A stretch of 64,000 nt of DNA from Coriobacteriia bacterium (GTDB taxonomy: Bacteria > Actinomycetota > Coriobacteriia > Anaerosomatales > PALSA-660): the NCBI GenBank assembly GCA_025361335.1, contig JANYAK010000003.1, forward strand, positions 1-64,000, written 5' to 3'. The position numbers and the translations under genes were made by a program. A model generated the notes under the pieces. The model had not been told where the DNA came from. It saw only the letters and a program-made list of their open reading frames with translations, and ran no database searches. The first letter of the stretch is position 1. Each line of letters starts with the position of its first letter. Below are positions 48,806 through 58,497 of the stretch, one piece after another.

Positions 48806-49293
48806 CGCCGGTCCTCCCCCGCCGAGATGGCAAGAACTGCCACGAGGGCAACGAACAGGAGACCTCCGACCAGCTCGAACGCCGGAAGGAACCGGCCGAG
48901 CAGCAGGGCGCCGACGGCGTCGACGGCGTCTTGGCCGGCGGTCACATCGACGGACGCGGCTCCGACGTCGCGCAACGCCGTGACGAGCACCGCGAAGATC
49001 CCCGCGGCCACCGACGCGTGCACGACCGAGAAACGGACAGCCGGGCCCGCTCTGTCCTCGTCCCGCCGCAGCGCCATGATCGCGAACAAGAACAGTGCGA
49101 GGACTCCGCCGACGTACAGGAAGACCTGCGACGCCGCCAGCAGTGGCATGGCGAAGCGCAGGTAGAGCCCCGCGATCCCGAGCAGGAACGTGCCCAGCCC
49201 GGCGATCAGACGAATGGTCTCGCGTGCGACCAGCACGGTCCACGCGCCTGCGATGGCGACGAGTGCGATCAGCCAGAACGACACCGCGCTCAC
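48802..49293 (-). CDS. nuoJ: Complex I subunit J
   Basis: SFWLIALVAIAGAWTVL...FLYVGGVLALFLFAIMAL; position between I and K; GTG start. Confidence 0.9.
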   Translation of the reverse strand: MSAVSFWLIALVAIAGAWTVLVARETIRLIAGLGTFLLGIAGLYLRFAMPLLAASQVFLYVGGVLALFLFAIMALRRDEDRAGPAVRFSVVHASVAAGIFAVLVTALRDVGAASVDVTAGQDAVDAVGALLLGRFLPAFELVGGLLFVALVAVLAISAGEDRR

Positions 49294-51344
49294 GAGCGGC
49301 CATCCTTCCGGCGAGTGGGACACGCGGGCGATTCGATCCCGTCCCGCCCGGTCGCCCGGGTCCCGCCCGCGTCCCGCAACATCTCGCCCTTGTCCCAAAC
49401 GGCCAGGTCGCGGTGGTAGAACGACAGCTCGTACTGGCCTGTGTGCTCGAGGGTGTTGGTGGGGCACTGCTCGGCGCACAGCCCGCAGAAGCAGCACTTC
49501 GTCAGGTCCAGTTCGTAGCGTGTCACGCACCGGGCGCCAGGGTCGTCCGTCCGCTCCACTCGGATGCAGTAGTCGGGGCAGGTACGGGCGCAGAACTCGC
49601 AGCCCACGCACACGCCGCTCTGGCACCGCAGGCAGCGCGCCGCCTCCACAAGCGACTCGAGACTCGTCAGGCCGAGTTCGACGGGGCGGAAGTCGATGAT
49701 GCGTTCGTCCGCGGGAGCCATCGGCATCCCGATCCTGCGCCGCGCCGTCTCCACTCCCGCCAGAGTCGCCTTCTCGTACCTCTCGTACACGGGGACCGGA
49801 CGCGCGATCCGTCCGTCAGCGATGCTCTCGCCGCGCAGGTGTCGGAGGATCGATGTGGCCGCCTCATGCCCCGTTGCGATGGACCCGATGCAGGACCCGG
49901 GGCCCGTGACCACCTCGCCGCATGCGAAGACCCCCGCGTGAGACGTGGTGAACATCGCGCCGTTCACCACGAGGTTGCCCCGCCCGTCCACCTCGATATC
50001 GCCGCCTGCGACCAGACCGCCCAACTGCGCGCCCTGCCCGATCGCGAACACGACGACGTCGCAGGGGAACTCGGTCTCTCTCTCCCCGAACTTCGGCGAG
50101 AACCGACCCGTCTCATCGAAGACCGAGAGGCACTCCCTCATCCGCATGCCTGTCACGACCCCGCCGGATTCCACGACCTCCTCGGGACCCACCGAGCATG
50201 TGAGCACGACACCCTCGTCCAGGGCCTCCTCGACCTCCCATGGATGCGCGGGCACCTCGTCCGTGTTCTCCAGCGACGCGAGCCGCACGGCGGTGGCGCC
50301 CAGCCGAAGCGCGCATCGCGCCACGTCCACGGCCACGTTGCCCCCGCCGACGACCAGCACGCGCTTGTCGCGCACACCGGCCTCGTGGTGGAGGTTGGCC
50401 TCCCTGAGGAATTCCAGGGCGCCTCTGACGCCTGCCGCGTCAGCCCCTGGGATGGCGAGGATGCGCGACACTTGGAGTCCCGCGGCGATCAGAACGGCGT
50501 CGTACTTGCCCATGAGGTGCTCCATCGCCACATCCGGACCGACCTCGACGCCGCACCTCAGATCGAGTCCCATCCGCACCAGGTCGTCGATCTCGCCGTG
50601 CAAGACCTCGCGTGGGAGACGGTACGCCGGCACCCCGGTGTACAGAGCGCCGCCGGGCTTCTCGTTCTTCTCGTACATGGTCACGGGGTAGCCCGCGGTC
50701 ATGAGGTCGAACGCAGCGGCCAGACCCGAAGGCCCCGAGCCGACGATCGCGACGCGCTTGTCCTGCGCGAGCGGGAGCGCGTGCACTCGTTCCTCCCGCA
50801 CCGCTTGGTAGAGCTCGTATGCGTGGCGGTGCAGGGGGCGGACGGCGATCGGCTCGTCGTAGTAGTTGCGCCGGCACGCGCTCTCGCAGGGGCGATGGCA
50901 GATGCGGCCCAGCACGCCCGGCAGGATGTTGCGGGAGCGCACCAGCTCGTACGCCTCCGCGCTCCGGTCGTCTGCGATCAGGTAGTTCTGGCCACGCGCG
51001 TCGACGTTCGCGGGACAGCCACCCGTGCACGGCGCCAAGCGACGCGCGCTGTAGAGTCCATCGATGACGCCGTTGTAGCTGTCGGAGGACTCCGTGAGCA
51101 GGGGGATCTCATCGCGACCGATCGTCCCGCGGAGGTGCAGTGCCCCCCGCCAACGCGGCGACAGAACGACGCGCTCGTACGGGTAGCGGACCGTGGCGGG
51201 CTTGCCGCCCGTCGCGCGCCGGGCGGTCAGACCGAGGCCCGTCAGCAGGGAACCCCACGCCGCGACGAAGGCCGCCGCTCCCCGCGGCTCGGGGTCGGTG
51301 ACGGAGTACGCGGTCGCTGAGACGCGCCTGCGCGCTAGAGCCAT
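49290..51344 (-). CDS. NuoI-like subunit with internally inserted GltD-like FAD/pyridine-nucleotide oxidoreductase (684 aa)
   Basis: NuoI N-element VRYPYERVVLSPRWRGALHL; then CTGGCP...CHRPCESACRR, VAIVGSGPSGLAAAFDLMTAGYPVTMYEKNEKPGG, VLVVGGGNVAVDVARCALRLGA; then CVGCEFCARTCPDYCI and CCFCGLCAEQCPTNTLEHTGQYELSFYHRDLAVWDK. Confidence 0.93.
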   Translation of the reverse strand: MALARRRVSATAYSVTDPEPRGAAAFVAAWGSLLTGLGLTARRATGGKPATVRYPYERVVLSPRWRGALHLRGTIGRDEIPLLTESSDSYNGVIDGLYSARRLAPCTGGCPANVDARGQNYLIADDRSAEAYELVRSRNILPGVLGRICHRPCESACRRNYYDEPIAVRPLHRHAYELYQAVREERVHALPLAQDKRVAIVGSGPSGLAAAFDLMTAGYPVTMYEKNEKPGGALYTGVPAYRLPREVLHGEIDDLVRMGLDLRCGVEVGPDVAMEHLMGKYDAVLIAAGLQVSRILAIPGADAAGVRGALEFLREANLHHEAGVRDKRVLVVGGGNVAVDVARCALRLGATAVRLASLENTDEVPAHPWEVEEALDEGVVLTCSVGPEEVVESGGVVTGMRMRECLSVFDETGRFSPKFGERETEFPCDVVVFAIGQGAQLGGLVAGGDIEVDGRGNLVVNGAMFTTSHAGVFACGEVVTGPGSCIGSIATGHEAATSILRHLRGESIADGRIARPVPVYERYEKATLAGVETARRRIGMPMAPADERIIDFRPVELGLTSLESLVEAARCLRCQSGVCVGCEFCARTCPDYCIRVERTDDPGARCVTRYELDLTKCCFCGLCAEQCPTNTLEHTGQYELSFYHRDLAVWDKGEMLRDAGGTRATGRDGIESPACPTRRKDGRS

Positions 51345-52294
51345 GCCGCCACCAGCCCCACGACGGCCAATTGAACGAGCGCCATCGGCGTGAGCACCTT
51401 CCACGCGAGCGCCATCAGCTGGTCGGAGCGGAATCGCGGGAACGTCCACTTGACCCACATGACGAGCGTGACGATGGCGATCGCCTCGGTCAGAAGGATC
51501 GCGAATCCCGCGACCCCGGGGACCCCGTGCGAGCCGCCGAGGAACACAGCGGCGCCGAACAGCGAGGCGGCCAGGATCGCGCCATATTCCGACATCATGA
51601 AGATGGCCCACCGGATCCCGGAGTAGTCGGCGAAGTACCCGGCGACAAGCTCGGATTCCGCCTCCGGGATGTCGAACGGGCCACGGTTCATCTCGGCTAT
51701 CGACGAGACGATGTAGACGACGAACGCCACGGCGGTCAGCGGGAGCCACCACCATCGCCATGCGGCCATCATGCCGACAGGCCGCATCGATCCCGCGAGG
51801 ACCACCATGCTGAGCACCGACAGTGTGCGCGGCACCTCGTACGACACCATCTGCGCGGCCCCCCGCAGCCCCCCGATCGTGGCGTACGTGTTGCCCGAGG
51901 CCCAACCCCCGACCAGCACGCCGAGAACCGATACGGACGGCACCGCCAGGAAGAACAGGGCGCCGACCGACGTGTCCAGGGGCGCCCATCCCGCGGACAG
52001 CGGAACGGCCAGCAGAGACACCGCGATCGGCACGAACACGACGAGAGGCGCACGAAGAAACGGGCCGGGATCCGCCCTGGAGGGCAGGATGTCCTCCTTC
52101 AGGACGAGTTTCACCGTGTCCGCCAGCGTCTGCAGCAGCCCGAACGGCCCAGCCTGCTGCGGACCGAACCGCATCTGGATGCGGGCGGACACCTTGCGCT
52201 CCCACCAGACGCCGAAGAGCGCAGCCAGCGCGATGGCACTACCCGCGCCGAGCCCGCCGGCGACTCCCCAGGCCAGCCCCGCGGCCCCGCTCAT
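51335..52294 (-). CDS. nuoH: Complex I subunit H
   Basis: WWERKVSARIQMRFGPQQAGPFGLLQTLADTVKLVLKED...AEMNRGPFDIPEAESELVAGYFADYSGIRWA. Confidence 0.97.
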   Translation of the reverse strand: MSGAAGLAWGVAGGLGAGSAIALAALFGVWWERKVSARIQMRFGPQQAGPFGLLQTLADTVKLVLKEDILPSRADPGPFLRAPLVVFVPIAVSLLAVPLSAGWAPLDTSVGALFFLAVPSVSVLGVLVGGWASGNTYATIGGLRGAAQMVSYEVPRTLSVLSMVVLAGSMRPVGMMAAWRWWWLPLTAVAFVVYIVSSIAEMNRGPFDIPEAESELVAGYFADYSGIRWAIFMMSEYGAILAASLFGAAVFLGGSHGVPGVAGFAILLTEAIAIVTLVMWVKWTFPRFRSDQLMALAWKVLTPMALVQLAVVGLVAAWL

Positions 52295-53436
52295 CGGTCC
52301 ACCTCCCCGAACACGGGGTCGAGCGAGCCGAGGATGACCACGAGGTCCGATATCGTGTGTCCCGGCGCCAGACGCCCGATCAGCGCCAGGTTGCAAAACG
52401 CGGGCGAGCGGAACTTCACCCGGTAGGGTCGTGTCGACCCGTCCGAGGCGACGAACACGCCCAGCGTGCCGCGCGCCGACTCGATGCGGTCGTAGGCGTC
52501 TCCCTGGCGCGGCGCCAGCAAGCGGGGGAATCCTTCCGCGTGCACGGGCCCCGGTTCGATCTGGTCGAGCGCCTGAGTGATGATCCGGCAGGACTCGACC
52601 GCCTCCCACAGACGGCACCGGCCTCGGTCGTACGCGTCTCCCGCGTCCCCTAGGGGGATGTCGAAGTCGAACCGCGGATAGACGGAGTAGGGGTCGTCCC
52701 TCCTCAGATCCCAGTCGACCCCCGACCCGCGGGCTGTCGGCCCCGATGCCCCCCAGGCGACCGCGTCATCAGCGGACAAGACCCCGACGCCCTTCAGCCG
52801 TCCGCGCGCGATGGTGTTTCCGAAGAAGAGCCGGTCCATCTCTTCGATCTTGGCAGGAAGTCGATCGACCACGGCGCGGCATGCGTCCGTCCAGCCATCG
52901 GGCAGATCGCGAGCCACGCCGCCGGGACGGACGTAGCTATAGGTGAGCCGGGCGCCGCACAGCTCCTCGAACAGCTCCACGACCCGCTCGCGCACGTCGA
53001 ACGCCCACACGAACATGGTGAAGGCTCCCGTGTCGGCCCCCGACGAGCCGATGGCCATCATGTGCGAGGCGATGCGCTGGAGCTCGCAGGTGATGACCCT
53101 GATGTACTCGGCGCGCTCGGGGACACGGATGCTCGCGAGCCGCTCGACGGCCCGGCAGTACGCCCAGTTCGCGTACATGGAGCCGACGTAGTCGAGCCGG
53201 TCGGTCAGAGGCACGATCTGAAGGTACGTGCGGTTCTCGCACATCTTCTCGATGCCGCGGTGCAGGTAGCCGATCACCGGCTCCGCGCGGGTGACGATCT
53301 CGCCGTCGATGTGGGCGATGATGCGGCACACCCCGTGGGTGGAGGGGTGCGAAGGCCCGATGTTGACGACCAGCTCCTCGACCGTCCTGCCCTCCGCGTC
53401 CTCGACGGGCGTCCTGCTCTCGATGTCCACCGCCAC
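52291..53436 (-). CDS. nuoD: Complex I subunit D
   Basis: NIGPSHPSTHGVCRI...GYLHRGIEKMCENRTYLQIVPLTDRLDYVGSM...RSPAFCNL. Confidence 0.97.
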   Translation of the reverse strand: MAVDIESRTPVEDAEGRTVEELVVNIGPSHPSTHGVCRIIAHIDGEIVTRAEPVIGYLHRGIEKMCENRTYLQIVPLTDRLDYVGSMYANWAYCRAVERLASIRVPERAEYIRVITCELQRIASHMMAIGSSGADTGAFTMFVWAFDVRERVVELFEELCGARLTYSYVRPGGVARDLPDGWTDACRAVVDRLPAKIEEMDRLFFGNTIARGRLKGVGVLSADDAVAWGASGPTARGSGVDWDLRRDDPYSVYPRFDFDIPLGDAGDAYDRGRCRLWEAVESCRIITQALDQIEPGPVHAEGFPRLLAPRQGDAYDRIESARGTLGVFVASDGSTRPYRVKFRSPAFCNLALIGRLAPGHTISDLVVILGSLDPVFGEVDR

Positions 53437-53489
53437 CCCTGCCACCTCCTTTCGCCACATGCGACCCTGCGTCGCGCACGCCTCTCGCG

Positions 53490-53951
53490 TCAGATGTAGT
53501 CCGGACGCTTCACGACGCGATCGTCGACGTAGTCCTTGCGCAGGAGATGCCCCACCCAGTCATCAGGCAGCAGGATCCGCCTCAGGTCCGGGTGGCCCTC
53601 GAACTCGATGCCGAAGAGGTCGTACACCTCACGCTCCTGCCAGTCGGCCGCCGGCCACAGATCGAACAGCGAACTGATTCGCGGCTGGTCGCGGGGAACG
53701 GAGCACCGCAGCGACAGCCCGGTGCGGATCTCGGCCGACTCGAGCCGATAGACCAGCTCGAACGTCTCGCCCCGGTCGAGTGCCGTCACCACATCGAGCC
53801 GGGAGAATCCCAGCTCTTTCATGTCGCCGGCGGCCCGATGCAGGTCGTCGGGTTCCACGGTCAGCGTCCCGTCGCCGAACTCGCTCGAGAACAGCGGGCA
53901 CAACAGCGGGTATCGAGAGCACAGATGCTCTCTCAGCTCTTCGATGTTCAC
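53490..53951 (-). CDS. nuoC: Complex I subunit C
   Basis: DLWPAADWQEREVYDLFGIEFEGHPDLRRILLPDDW. Confidence 0.96.
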   Translation of the reverse strand: MNIEELREHLCSRYPLLCPLFSSEFGDGTLTVEPDDLHRAAGDMKELGFSRLDVVTALDRGETFELVYRLESAEIRTGLSLRCSVPRDQPRISSLFDLWPAADWQEREVYDLFGIEFEGHPDLRRILLPDDWVGHLLRKDYVDDRVVKRPDYI

Positions 53952-54571
53952 TCGGGACCGCCACCGGGATCGGTCGGCCGGACGGGGACGTGCGGCACGG
54001 ACGGCCGCTCGCGCGCATCCACGGAGCCGGCTCGCTCATCGCCCGCGCTCGGCAGGACCATCTCGCGCGGATGAGAATGCCCGGCCGCGATGGACCGGGT
54101 CTGGATCAGCTCCCGCAGCTGGAGTATCCCGTCCTGGAGCGACTCCGGCCGCGGCGGGCACCCCGCGATGTACACGTCGACAGGAAGGAACTCGTCGATA
54201 CCGCGCACCACCGAATACGTGTCGTAGAAGAAGATGCCGCCCGACACGGCGCAGTTGCCCATCGCGACCACGTACTTGGGATCGGGCATCTGCTCGTACA
54301 GTCGCGCGATCGCCGGGGCCATCCTCCGCGTGACGGTGCCGGCCACCACCATGACGTCCGTGTGCCGCGGATCGGGCCGCGGGAACGTCCCCAAACGGTC
54401 GAAGTCGAACTTCGAGAACGACGCGGCGATGAGCTCCATGGCGCAGCAGGCCGTGCCCATGGGCATCGCCCACAGAGACTGCCCCCGCGACCAGTCGACG
54501 AGCGCATCCACCGAGGTCAGGAGAAGGGGCGCGCCGGTGAGGGCGCGACCGATGCGGTCTACGAGCGCCAT
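53948..54571 (-). CDS. nuoB: Complex I subunit B
   Basis: GTACCAMELIAA...FRPDPR-type RPDPRHTDVMVVAGTVT...GNCAVSGGIF...GCPPRPESL. Confidence 0.97.
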   Translation of the reverse strand: MALVDRIGRALTGAPLLLTSVDALVDWSRGQSLWAMPMGTACCAMELIAASFSKFDFDRLGTFPRPDPRHTDVMVVAGTVTRRMAPAIARLYEQMPDPKYVVAMGNCAVSGGIFFYDTYSVVRGIDEFLPVDVYIAGCPPRPESLQDGILQLRELIQTRSIAAGHSHPREMVLPSAGDERAGSVDARERPSVPHVPVRPTDPGGGPE

Positions 54572-54921
54572 TCGAGCGCCCCCTTGCGCCACGCGTAGGC
54601 GAGTCCGAACGCGAGGAACCCGACGAACGCACCGACCGCGCCGAGGGACAGCGCCGATCCTCTCACCCGAGCAGCCACCGCGAACAGCAGCACGCTCTCA
54701 GCGTCGAAGATCACGAACAGGACCGCGATCGTGGCATATCGCAGGCGGACAGGGACATGGGGATCGCCGGCCTGCGGCATGCCACACTCGTAGGGTTCGC
54801 GCTTCTCCACGGTGGGCAGCCGCGGCGACAGCAGCTTGTTGACCCCGAAGACGACGCCCACGAAGGCGACCGCGGCGACGGCGGCACCGATCACGAACAT
54901 CAAGGACCCGACAGGACCCAC
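54559..54921 (-). CDS. nuoA: Complex I subunit A
   Basis: EKREPYECGMPQAGDPHVPVRLRYATIAVLFVIFDAESVLLF; start could be 54900. Confidence 0.95.
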   Translation of the reverse strand: MGPVGSLMFVIGAAVAAVAFVGVVFGVNKLLSPRLPTVEKREPYECGMPQAGDPHVPVRLRYATIAVLFVIFDAESVLLFAVAARVRGSALSLGAVGAFVGFLAFGLAYAWRKGALEWRS

Positions 54922-54967
54922 CGCGACCCCCCGCCCCGGCTACAGCCGCGAGCACCGGCTCGAGCGC

Positions 54968-55009
54968 ATCATACGCGAACGCCGAAGCGCTTGTAAACGG
55001 CAGTTACAA
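54968..55009 (-). promoter_or_regulatory. Candidate nuo promoter with overlapping operator
   Basis: Minus: TTTACA-18 bp-TATGAT, with inverted repeat TTGTAA-N7-TTACAA (54991-55009) overlapping the -35. Confidence 0.6.
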
Positions 55010-55012
55010 AGT

Positions 55013-55043
55013 CCCGGCACTCCCCCGGCACTCCCCCGGCGCT
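55013..55043. repeat. 11-bp tandem repeat CCCGGCACTCC x2 plus partial third copy
   Basis: Read directly, immediately downstream of the ABC-F stop. Confidence 0.85.
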
Positions 55044-55044
55044 G

Positions 55045-57168
55045 CTAGTCGATTCCTTCCCCAAGCGCGTCCAATGCCTCCGTCAGGACGAGCCATTCGC
55101 GCTCCAGCTCGGCGATCCGGGCCTTCAACTCGCTGTACTCCCCCATGGCCGCATCGAACAGCTCGGGGCGCGCATAGGTCGAGCTGTCGCCGAGTGCCGC
55201 GACCAGCTCATCGTATCTCGCTTGAGCCACGGACAGTTCGGCATCGACGACGCCGAGACGCAGCTTCTCCGTCCGCCCCGCCCGATACGCCCGCTGCCGC
55301 GCCTCAGCCTCAGCCCTCTTCTGTTCCTTCGTCTTCGGCCCGCTCACCGGAGCGGTCACCACCGCCTCGGGCGCACGCTGCACCGGTGCGGCCCCGCCTG
55401 CGCCGCTGTGCTTCCTGCGAGGGGTGCCGGGGGCGCCGCCGCGAACACTCTGCGGCGCCGACTCCTTCCGCGTGGGGGTGGCCTCGGTCGCCGCAGCCTG
55501 GAGAGCAGCGGCGCCCCCGGCACCCCCGGACGAGGTCGAAGCGCCGGACCCCGCAGCGCCCGCAGCCGCATTCTTCTTCCACAGGTAGTAGTCGTAGTCC
55601 CCGTCGTAGAGCGTGACCGCGCCGTCCACCACCTCGACGATCTTGTTGGCGACGGCGCGGATGAGATGCCTGTCGTGCGTGATGAGCGCGATCGACCCGG
55701 TGAAGGCCACCAGCGCCTGCTCCAGCACGTCCCGCGCCCGGATGTCCAGGTGGTTCGTCGGCTCGTCCAGGCACAGCAGCGGCGCCGGTCGAACGAGCAT
55801 CTTGGCCAATGCCAGGCGGGACCGCTCCCCACCCGACAGCACCACCACCTTCTTGTCCACGTCGTCCCTCACGAACAGGAACGCGCCCGCCAGGGATCTG
55901 ACCTGCGACTGCGTCCAACCCGGCGCCACACCGTCAAGCTCGGCGAACACGGTCTTCCTCGCGTCGAGCGACTCGAGCTGGTGCTGGGCGAAGTACGCCA
56001 CGGAGACATGCTCGCCCAGGGTGCGCGATCCCGCGTCGGGCTGAAGCACTCCGGCGAGCATCTTGAGCAGGGTCGACTTGCCTGCGCCGTTGGGGCCGAC
56101 GAGCGCCACCTTGTCGCCGCGATACAGCGAGAAGTCGAGCGCATCGTAGACCCGCAGGTCGCCGTACGACTTCGCCACGCCCTCCAGCGCGATGACCATA
56201 TCCCCAGTGCGCGGTGGCTGGGGGAACTTGAACCGGACCCTCGGGCCTTCCGGCGGCAGCTCGATACGCTCCACCTTCGCGAGCGACTTCACCCGGCTCT
56301 GGACCTGACGAGACTTGGTGTTCTTGTAGCGGAAGCGCTCGATGAACCGCTCGGTCTCCGCGATCTTGCGGTCCTGGTTCTTCTTCTCGGCGGCCAGGCG
56401 CTCCAGCGAGTCCGCTTTCTGGTCCTGATAGGCCTCGTAGTCGCCCGCGTACGACACCAGGCGTCCGCGGTCGATCTCGACCACGTGGTCGACAAGGCCG
56501 TTCATGAACGCCCGGTCGTGGCTGACGAGCACGATGGCGCCGTCGTAGGAGCGCAGGAAGTTCTCCAGCCACGTGACGGCCTCGAGATCCAGGTGGTTCG
56601 TCGGCTCGTCAAGAAGCAGCACGTCGGGTTGCGTGAGCAGCAGCTTGGCCAGCGCGATCCGCATCAGCCAGCCACCGGAGAACTCGTCCGTCATGCGCGT
56701 GAAGTCGCGTTCCTTGAAGCCGAGCCCCGTCAGCACCGCCTTGGCGTCCGCCTCGATGGTGTAGCCGCCCAGGTGCTCGAAGCGGTCCCGAAGACGACCG
56801 TACTCACTCAGCAGGCGCTCCTGCTCGACGGGATCTTCTTCGTCGGAGATGTCCTCTTCCAGCACGGTCAGCCGATGCTCGATCGACGTGATCTCCGAGG
56901 CGACGGTAAGCACTTCGGCCAGCAGCATGCGGCCGCGCATCTCGATGGCCTCCTGCTTCAGGTAGCCGATGACGGCGTCCTTGGCCGAGGTGACCACCCC
57001 GGCGTCCGGCTCCTGCTCTCGGGCGATGATCTCCATCAGCGTCGTCTTGCCCGCTCCGTTGGGCCCGACCAGCGCGACACGCGCCCTGCCCCCGATATGT
57101 AGCGACACGTCCCGGAACAGGACGCGGTCGCCGAAGGACTTCTCTATGCCGTGCAGGGTGAGGGACAT
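55045..57168 (-). CDS. ABC-F family ATPase (Uup-like, C-terminal coiled coil)
   Basis: Two ABC domains: [13 protein letters not shown]...[16 protein letters not shown] and [13 protein letters not shown]...[15 protein letters not shown]. Confidence 0.95.
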   Translation of the reverse strand: MSLTLHGIEKSFGDRVLFRDVSLHIGGRARVALVGPNGAGKTTLMEIIAREQEPDAGVVTSAKDAVIGYLKQEAIEMRGRMLLAEVLTVASEITSIEHRLTVLEEDISDEEDPVEQERLLSEYGRLRDRFEHLGGYTIEADAKAVLTGLGFKERDFTRMTDEFSGGWLMRIALAKLLLTQPDVLLLDEPTNHLDLEAVTWLENFLRSYDGAIVLVSHDRAFMNGLVDHVVEIDRGRLVSYAGDYEAYQDQKADSLERLAAEKKNQDRKIAETERFIERFRYKNTKSRQVQSRVKSLAKVERIELPPEGPRVRFKFPQPPRTGDMVIALEGVAKSYGDLRVYDALDFSLYRGDKVALVGPNGAGKSTLLKMLAGVLQPDAGSRTLGEHVSVAYFAQHQLESLDARKTVFAELDGVAPGWTQSQVRSLAGAFLFVRDDVDKKVVVLSGGERSRLALAKMLVRPAPLLCLDEPTNHLDIRARDVLEQALVAFTGSIALITHDRHLIRAVANKIVEVVDGAVTLYDGDYDYYLWKKNAAAGAAGSGASTSSGGAGGAAALQAAATEATPTRKESAPQSVRGGAPGTPRRKHSGAGGAAPVQRAPEAVVTAPVSGPKTKEQKRAEAEARQRAYRAGRTEKLRLGVVDAELSVAQARYDELVAALGDSSTYARPELFDAAMGEYSELKARIAELEREWLVLTEALDALGEGID

Positions 57169-57242
57169 GCGTGAGAGTGTAGCAGGGCGCCCCTGTGGAC
57201 GCCCTGCCGGACAACATCGTAGGCGAGTTCCCGCCAGCCGGC

Positions 57243-58055
57243 TCAGGTGATGTCGAACACCCGTCTCACGTCGAGCGCCAGCATGGCACCGAGTCCCACC
57301 AGCGCATACCCGGCCATCCAGCCGTAGTCGACGAGCATCCCGGACTGGTACGTCTCCTTGAAGACCAGCCAGTTGAATGCCGCGTCGGACACGGCGACGA
57401 GCGTCACTCCGGCCGCGACCGCCCACCATGGCCATCCGAGCCGGCCGCCCTGCAGGTGCCTGATGGTGAGCACTATCGCCAAAGCCGGCCCCAGCAGCAG
57501 CACGAGGTCCGCCGCGGGGTATGCGATCGTGAGGACGCGCTCCGCGAGGCTGACCTCCGCGTCGGCCAGCACCGGCTGGATGAACACCCCGAAGAGGCCG
57601 ATCCCCAGCGCCACGGACACCACGCCCGCGACGATCACGGGGTTGCGCAGGCTGACGAGCCCACGGTACGCCATCGCGGCGAGAATGAGGCCCACACCGA
57701 ACAGCGCGTACTGCGACAGGTAGAACACATCGGGGAGACCGGGGAACGGCACCTCGCCCGACTTCGTGGCGAGCTCGTAGTACGCGAACGCTATGTCTCC
57801 GAGCGCGAACAGGCCGACGCCCCCCGCGATCAGCATCCACTGGGTCCGCAGGGGCTCTCCCCTATCGAAGCTCAGTGCAGTGCTGAGGGCGGCGATGGCG
57901 GCGGTCCCGATGACCAGGATGCCCCCGATGTCGCTGACGGCGGTCGAGACGCTGTCGCCGGTCGGCCAGAACGTCATGAAGGCGGCGATCCCGCCGATGG
58001 CGACCACCATGGCCGCCGCGTATATCAGGGTGCGTCGACTCACCGAGGCCATCAT
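57243..58055 (-). CDS. Multi-TM protein (about 8 TM), uncharacterized sensor-like membrane domain
   Basis: Repeated hydrophobic helices; [27 protein letters not shown] and [13 protein letters not shown]. Confidence 0.7.
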   Translation of the reverse strand: MMASVSRRTLIYAAAMVVAIGGIAAFMTFWPTGDSVSTAVSDIGGILVIGTAAIAALSTALSFDRGEPLRTQWMLIAGGVGLFALGDIAFAYYELATKSGEVPFPGLPDVFYLSQYALFGVGLILAAMAYRGLVSLRNPVIVAGVVSVALGIGLFGVFIQPVLADAEVSLAERVLTIAYPAADLVLLLGPALAIVLTIRHLQGGRLGWPWWAVAAGVTLVAVSDAAFNWLVFKETYQSGMLVDYGWMAGYALVGLGAMLALDVRRVFDIT

Positions 58056-58282
58056 CGGGCACCACTTTCTATCCTTGTCAGCAAGTCGTCCACGGTCGAG
58101 CGGCCCGCCACCGGACTGAGCACGCGCCTGATATTGGCCTCGATAGCCGGAAGGTCGTCAAGAACCAGTTCGTCAGCGGTCTTGCCCATGGAGATCGCGC
58201 TGGCCCGGACGCACGTGTCCGCGACGATCCTCCCGGTGTACGGCTCAAGAACCTCTGTGACCACAGCGAACAAGCTCGCCAT
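58052..58282 (-). CDS. Small cytosolic protein (76 aa), translationally coupled to the TM gene
   Basis: MASLFAVVTEVLEPYTGRIVADTCVRASAISMGKTADELVLDDLPAIEANIRRVL; 4-bp overlap with next gene. Confidence 0.65.
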   Translation of the reverse strand: MASLFAVVTEVLEPYTGRIVADTCVRASAISMGKTADELVLDDLPAIEANIRRVLSPVAGRSTVDDLLTRIESGAR

Positions 58283-58437
58283 GCCCCCCCCTTTCGTCCC
58301 CCCACGATCCCGAGGGCGGTCTCGCCCTCGGCGCCACCCAGGAGGGCGCACCTCCATATTGCCAGAATCCGGACTCCTGCGCATCGCGGGTGCTCACCGC
58401 GCTGGGTCGCCACTGCCGTTCACATGCGGCGACGTGA

Positions 58438-58466
58438 AAGGGCGGCCCCATCGGGACCGCCCTTCC
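58438..58466 (-). terminator. cspA terminator
   Basis: Minus: AAGGGCGGTCCCGATGGGGCCGCCCTTT hairpin about 32 nt after the cspA stop. Confidence 0.85.
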
Positions 58467-58497
58467 GCACTGCGATATGAGTCGCGAAGCTCGAGAA

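Noticed and set aside
51345-52205. Upstream extension of the NuoI fusion ORF (971 aa)
   Set aside because: Covers nuoH in another frame; the MALARRRVSA start at 51344 is used instead.
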